A model generated the notes under the pieces. It did no database searches. It had not been told where the DNA came from and saw only the letters and a program-made list of their open reading frames with translations. Below, one piece after another: positions 5,029 to 5,836 of a stretch of DNA of 5,836 nt. The stretch is from Flavobacteriales bacterium UBA4660 (GTDB taxonomy: Bacteria > Bacteroidota > Bacteroidia > Flavobacteriales_D > Sanyastnellaceae). Location of the stretch: assembly GCA_002405435.1 (NCBI GenBank), contig DHLU01000039.1, positions 1 through 5,836 on the forward strand. Reading direction: 5' to 3'. The position numbers and the translations under genes were made by a program. Positions within the stretch are counted from its first letter, which is position 1. Each line of letters opens with the position of its first letter.

Positions 5029-5836
5029 TTATGCGAAAAGAGACAACTGGTCGGGGTTGTCTTTATTCCGCTTTTCTTTCGAACGCGTTTCTCCCATTCC
5101 ATAGCGCTGCAGGTGGCTACTGATCTCAAAGGTATATTCGGGCCTCAGGCGTTCTCCTGTCGGCTGCAGCAATGCGATGGAATGGCTGGTGGGTTTTTTG
5201 ATCTCGGGAGAAATCGGATAGGCATTCATGCGTTCGGAGTCAGGTGAGCGGAGCATGGCCGTGATGTCGTGCAGCGGTGTCTGAGTGCTGAGCCACGCCT
5301 GCTCTTCATCTTTCTCAAGTATGACCGGACAGCGGTCGTGACCCACCCTTCTGACCAGGTCATTGGCCGGGGCGGTAATGATGGCGAAACCGGTTACATC
5401 CAGGCCGGTCGCCGGATCGGTCCAGTTTTCCCAAATGGCCGCCATGGCAAAGGGGCGCTCCTCCTGCCCGAGGTAGATTAGCCAGGGTTTTGAAAGCCCT
5501 TCACCGGTCGGTCCCTCAATGATGGCATCTGCCACCACAAGACAGCGCTGCGTTCGTATGGGCTTGCGGAAGGCCGGTTTGTCGAGGATGCCCCTGGCGC
5601 CCCGGTAGAGCGGGTCATTGGCCGGATTGTAGTCTCCTTCAGCGCGGGCGTTAAACAGGTGCATTTTTTTTCTGGCCCACGGTGGAGAGAAGCCAAACCG
5701 TGCCAGCACCAGCGCACCCGGTTCGCGGTCCAGGATAACCGGTGCCATGGATCCGACCCCGATGTTGGGATCCGGCGCAAACAATTCCGGAGTCTTGGCG
5801 CTGTCATTAAATCGCTTTTCCACCAACTCAACCCGG
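5029..5836 (-). CDS. SRAP-domain (YedK/HMCES-like) abasic-site crosslink protein, N-terminus cut by window edge
   Basis: The frame is open to the window edge and ends at TAA 5031-5029, giving about 269 codons. The edge begins (R)VELVEKRFNDS, which should lie just after the conserved MCGR start, so the catalytic Cys2 is outside the window. SRAP proteins form a thiazolidine crosslink through Cys2 to abasic sites in single-stranded DNA and shield them. The other active-site positions are visible: the Asn of LFNARAEG (codon 5652-5650), the Glu of ADAIIEGP (5517-5515) and the His of VGHDRCPVIL (5340-5338). The usual HDRMP reads HDRCP here. IIEG replaces the GFYEW of E. coli YedK, a variant I associate with Bacteroidota members. 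After the domain comes a charged tail, SKEKRNKDNPDQLSLFA, ending in a sliding-clamp-type QLSLF. An apparent start at a TTG (5826) is an artefact of truncation. No terminator follows before tRNA-Pro. Confidence 0.92.
   Translation of the reverse strand, partial: RVELVEKRFNDSAKTPELFAPDPNIGVGSMAPVILDREPGALVLARFGFSPPWARKKMHLFNARAEGDYNPANDPLYRGARGILDKPAFRKPIRTQRCLVVADAIIEGPTGEGLSKPWLIYLGQEERPFAMAAIWENWTDPATGLDVTGFAIITAPANDLVRRVGHDRCPVILEKDEEQAWLSTQTPLHDITAMLRSPDSERMNAYPISPEIKKPTSHSIALLQPTGERLRPEYTFEISSHLQRYGMGETRSKEKRNKDNPDQLSLFA

Noticed and set aside
5478..5831. A 117-codon minus-strand frame overlapping the SRAP gene
   Set aside because: It is an out-of-frame shadow of the SRAP coding sequence, starting at a TTG and lacking any recognisable domain.
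1..5836. A defence system, mobile element or CRISPR array anywhere in the window
   Set aside because: All genes are co-oriented housekeeping or common regulatory families. No transposase, integrase, attachment repeat next to the tRNA, or spaced direct-repeat array is visible.

Overview
The window looks like a piece of a Bacteroidota chromosome with fairly high GC (mid to upper fifties per cent, judged by eye). Four things point there. The histidine kinase N-terminus is of the short PhoR-like type common in that phylum. The acyltransferase has an HX5D/FPEGTH active site. Two intergenic regions carry perfect TAnnTTTG boxes, the -7 element of the Bacteroidota primary sigma factor. Shine-Dalgarno sequences are not evident before the genes. 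No genus can be named from this sequence. Every gene I can support lies on the minus strand, so transcription runs from high to low coordinates.

Layout in the direction of transcription: (1) 5836-5029, an SRAP-family (YedK/HMCES-like) abasic-site DNA-protein crosslink protein, cut at its N-terminus by the window edge and ending in a QLSLF sliding-clamp-type motif. (2) A 77-bp spacer with interleaved inverted repeats and a TATATTTG promoter box. (3) tRNA-Pro(CGG), 4951-4879. (4) A 77-bp spacer holding an intrinsic terminator whose T-tract ends only 7 nt before pheT. (5) pheT, the phenylalanyl-tRNA synthetase beta chain, 4801-2357. (6) A PlsC-like membrane acyltransferase, 2360-1191, overlapping pheT by ATGA. 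(7) A 150-bp spacer with a paired TTGWCAA motif and a TAACTTTG box. (8) An OmpR/PhoB-type response regulator, 1040-369. (9) Its partner sensor kinase, 372 to the window start, also overlapping by ATGA and cut off just before its phosphorylation site.

There appear to be at least three transcription units: the SRAP gene (possibly reading into the tRNA), tRNA-Pro, and pheT-acyltransferase, followed by the response regulator-kinase pair with its own promoter. These are mostly housekeeping functions (translation, phospholipid synthesis, DNA repair) beside a PhoBR-like two-component pair. I see no mobile element, CRISPR array or defence island. The two points most worth attention are the C-terminal clamp motif on the SRAP protein, a possible bacterial parallel to the PCNA-binding motif of human HMCES, and the terminator placed directly against the pheT start codon.
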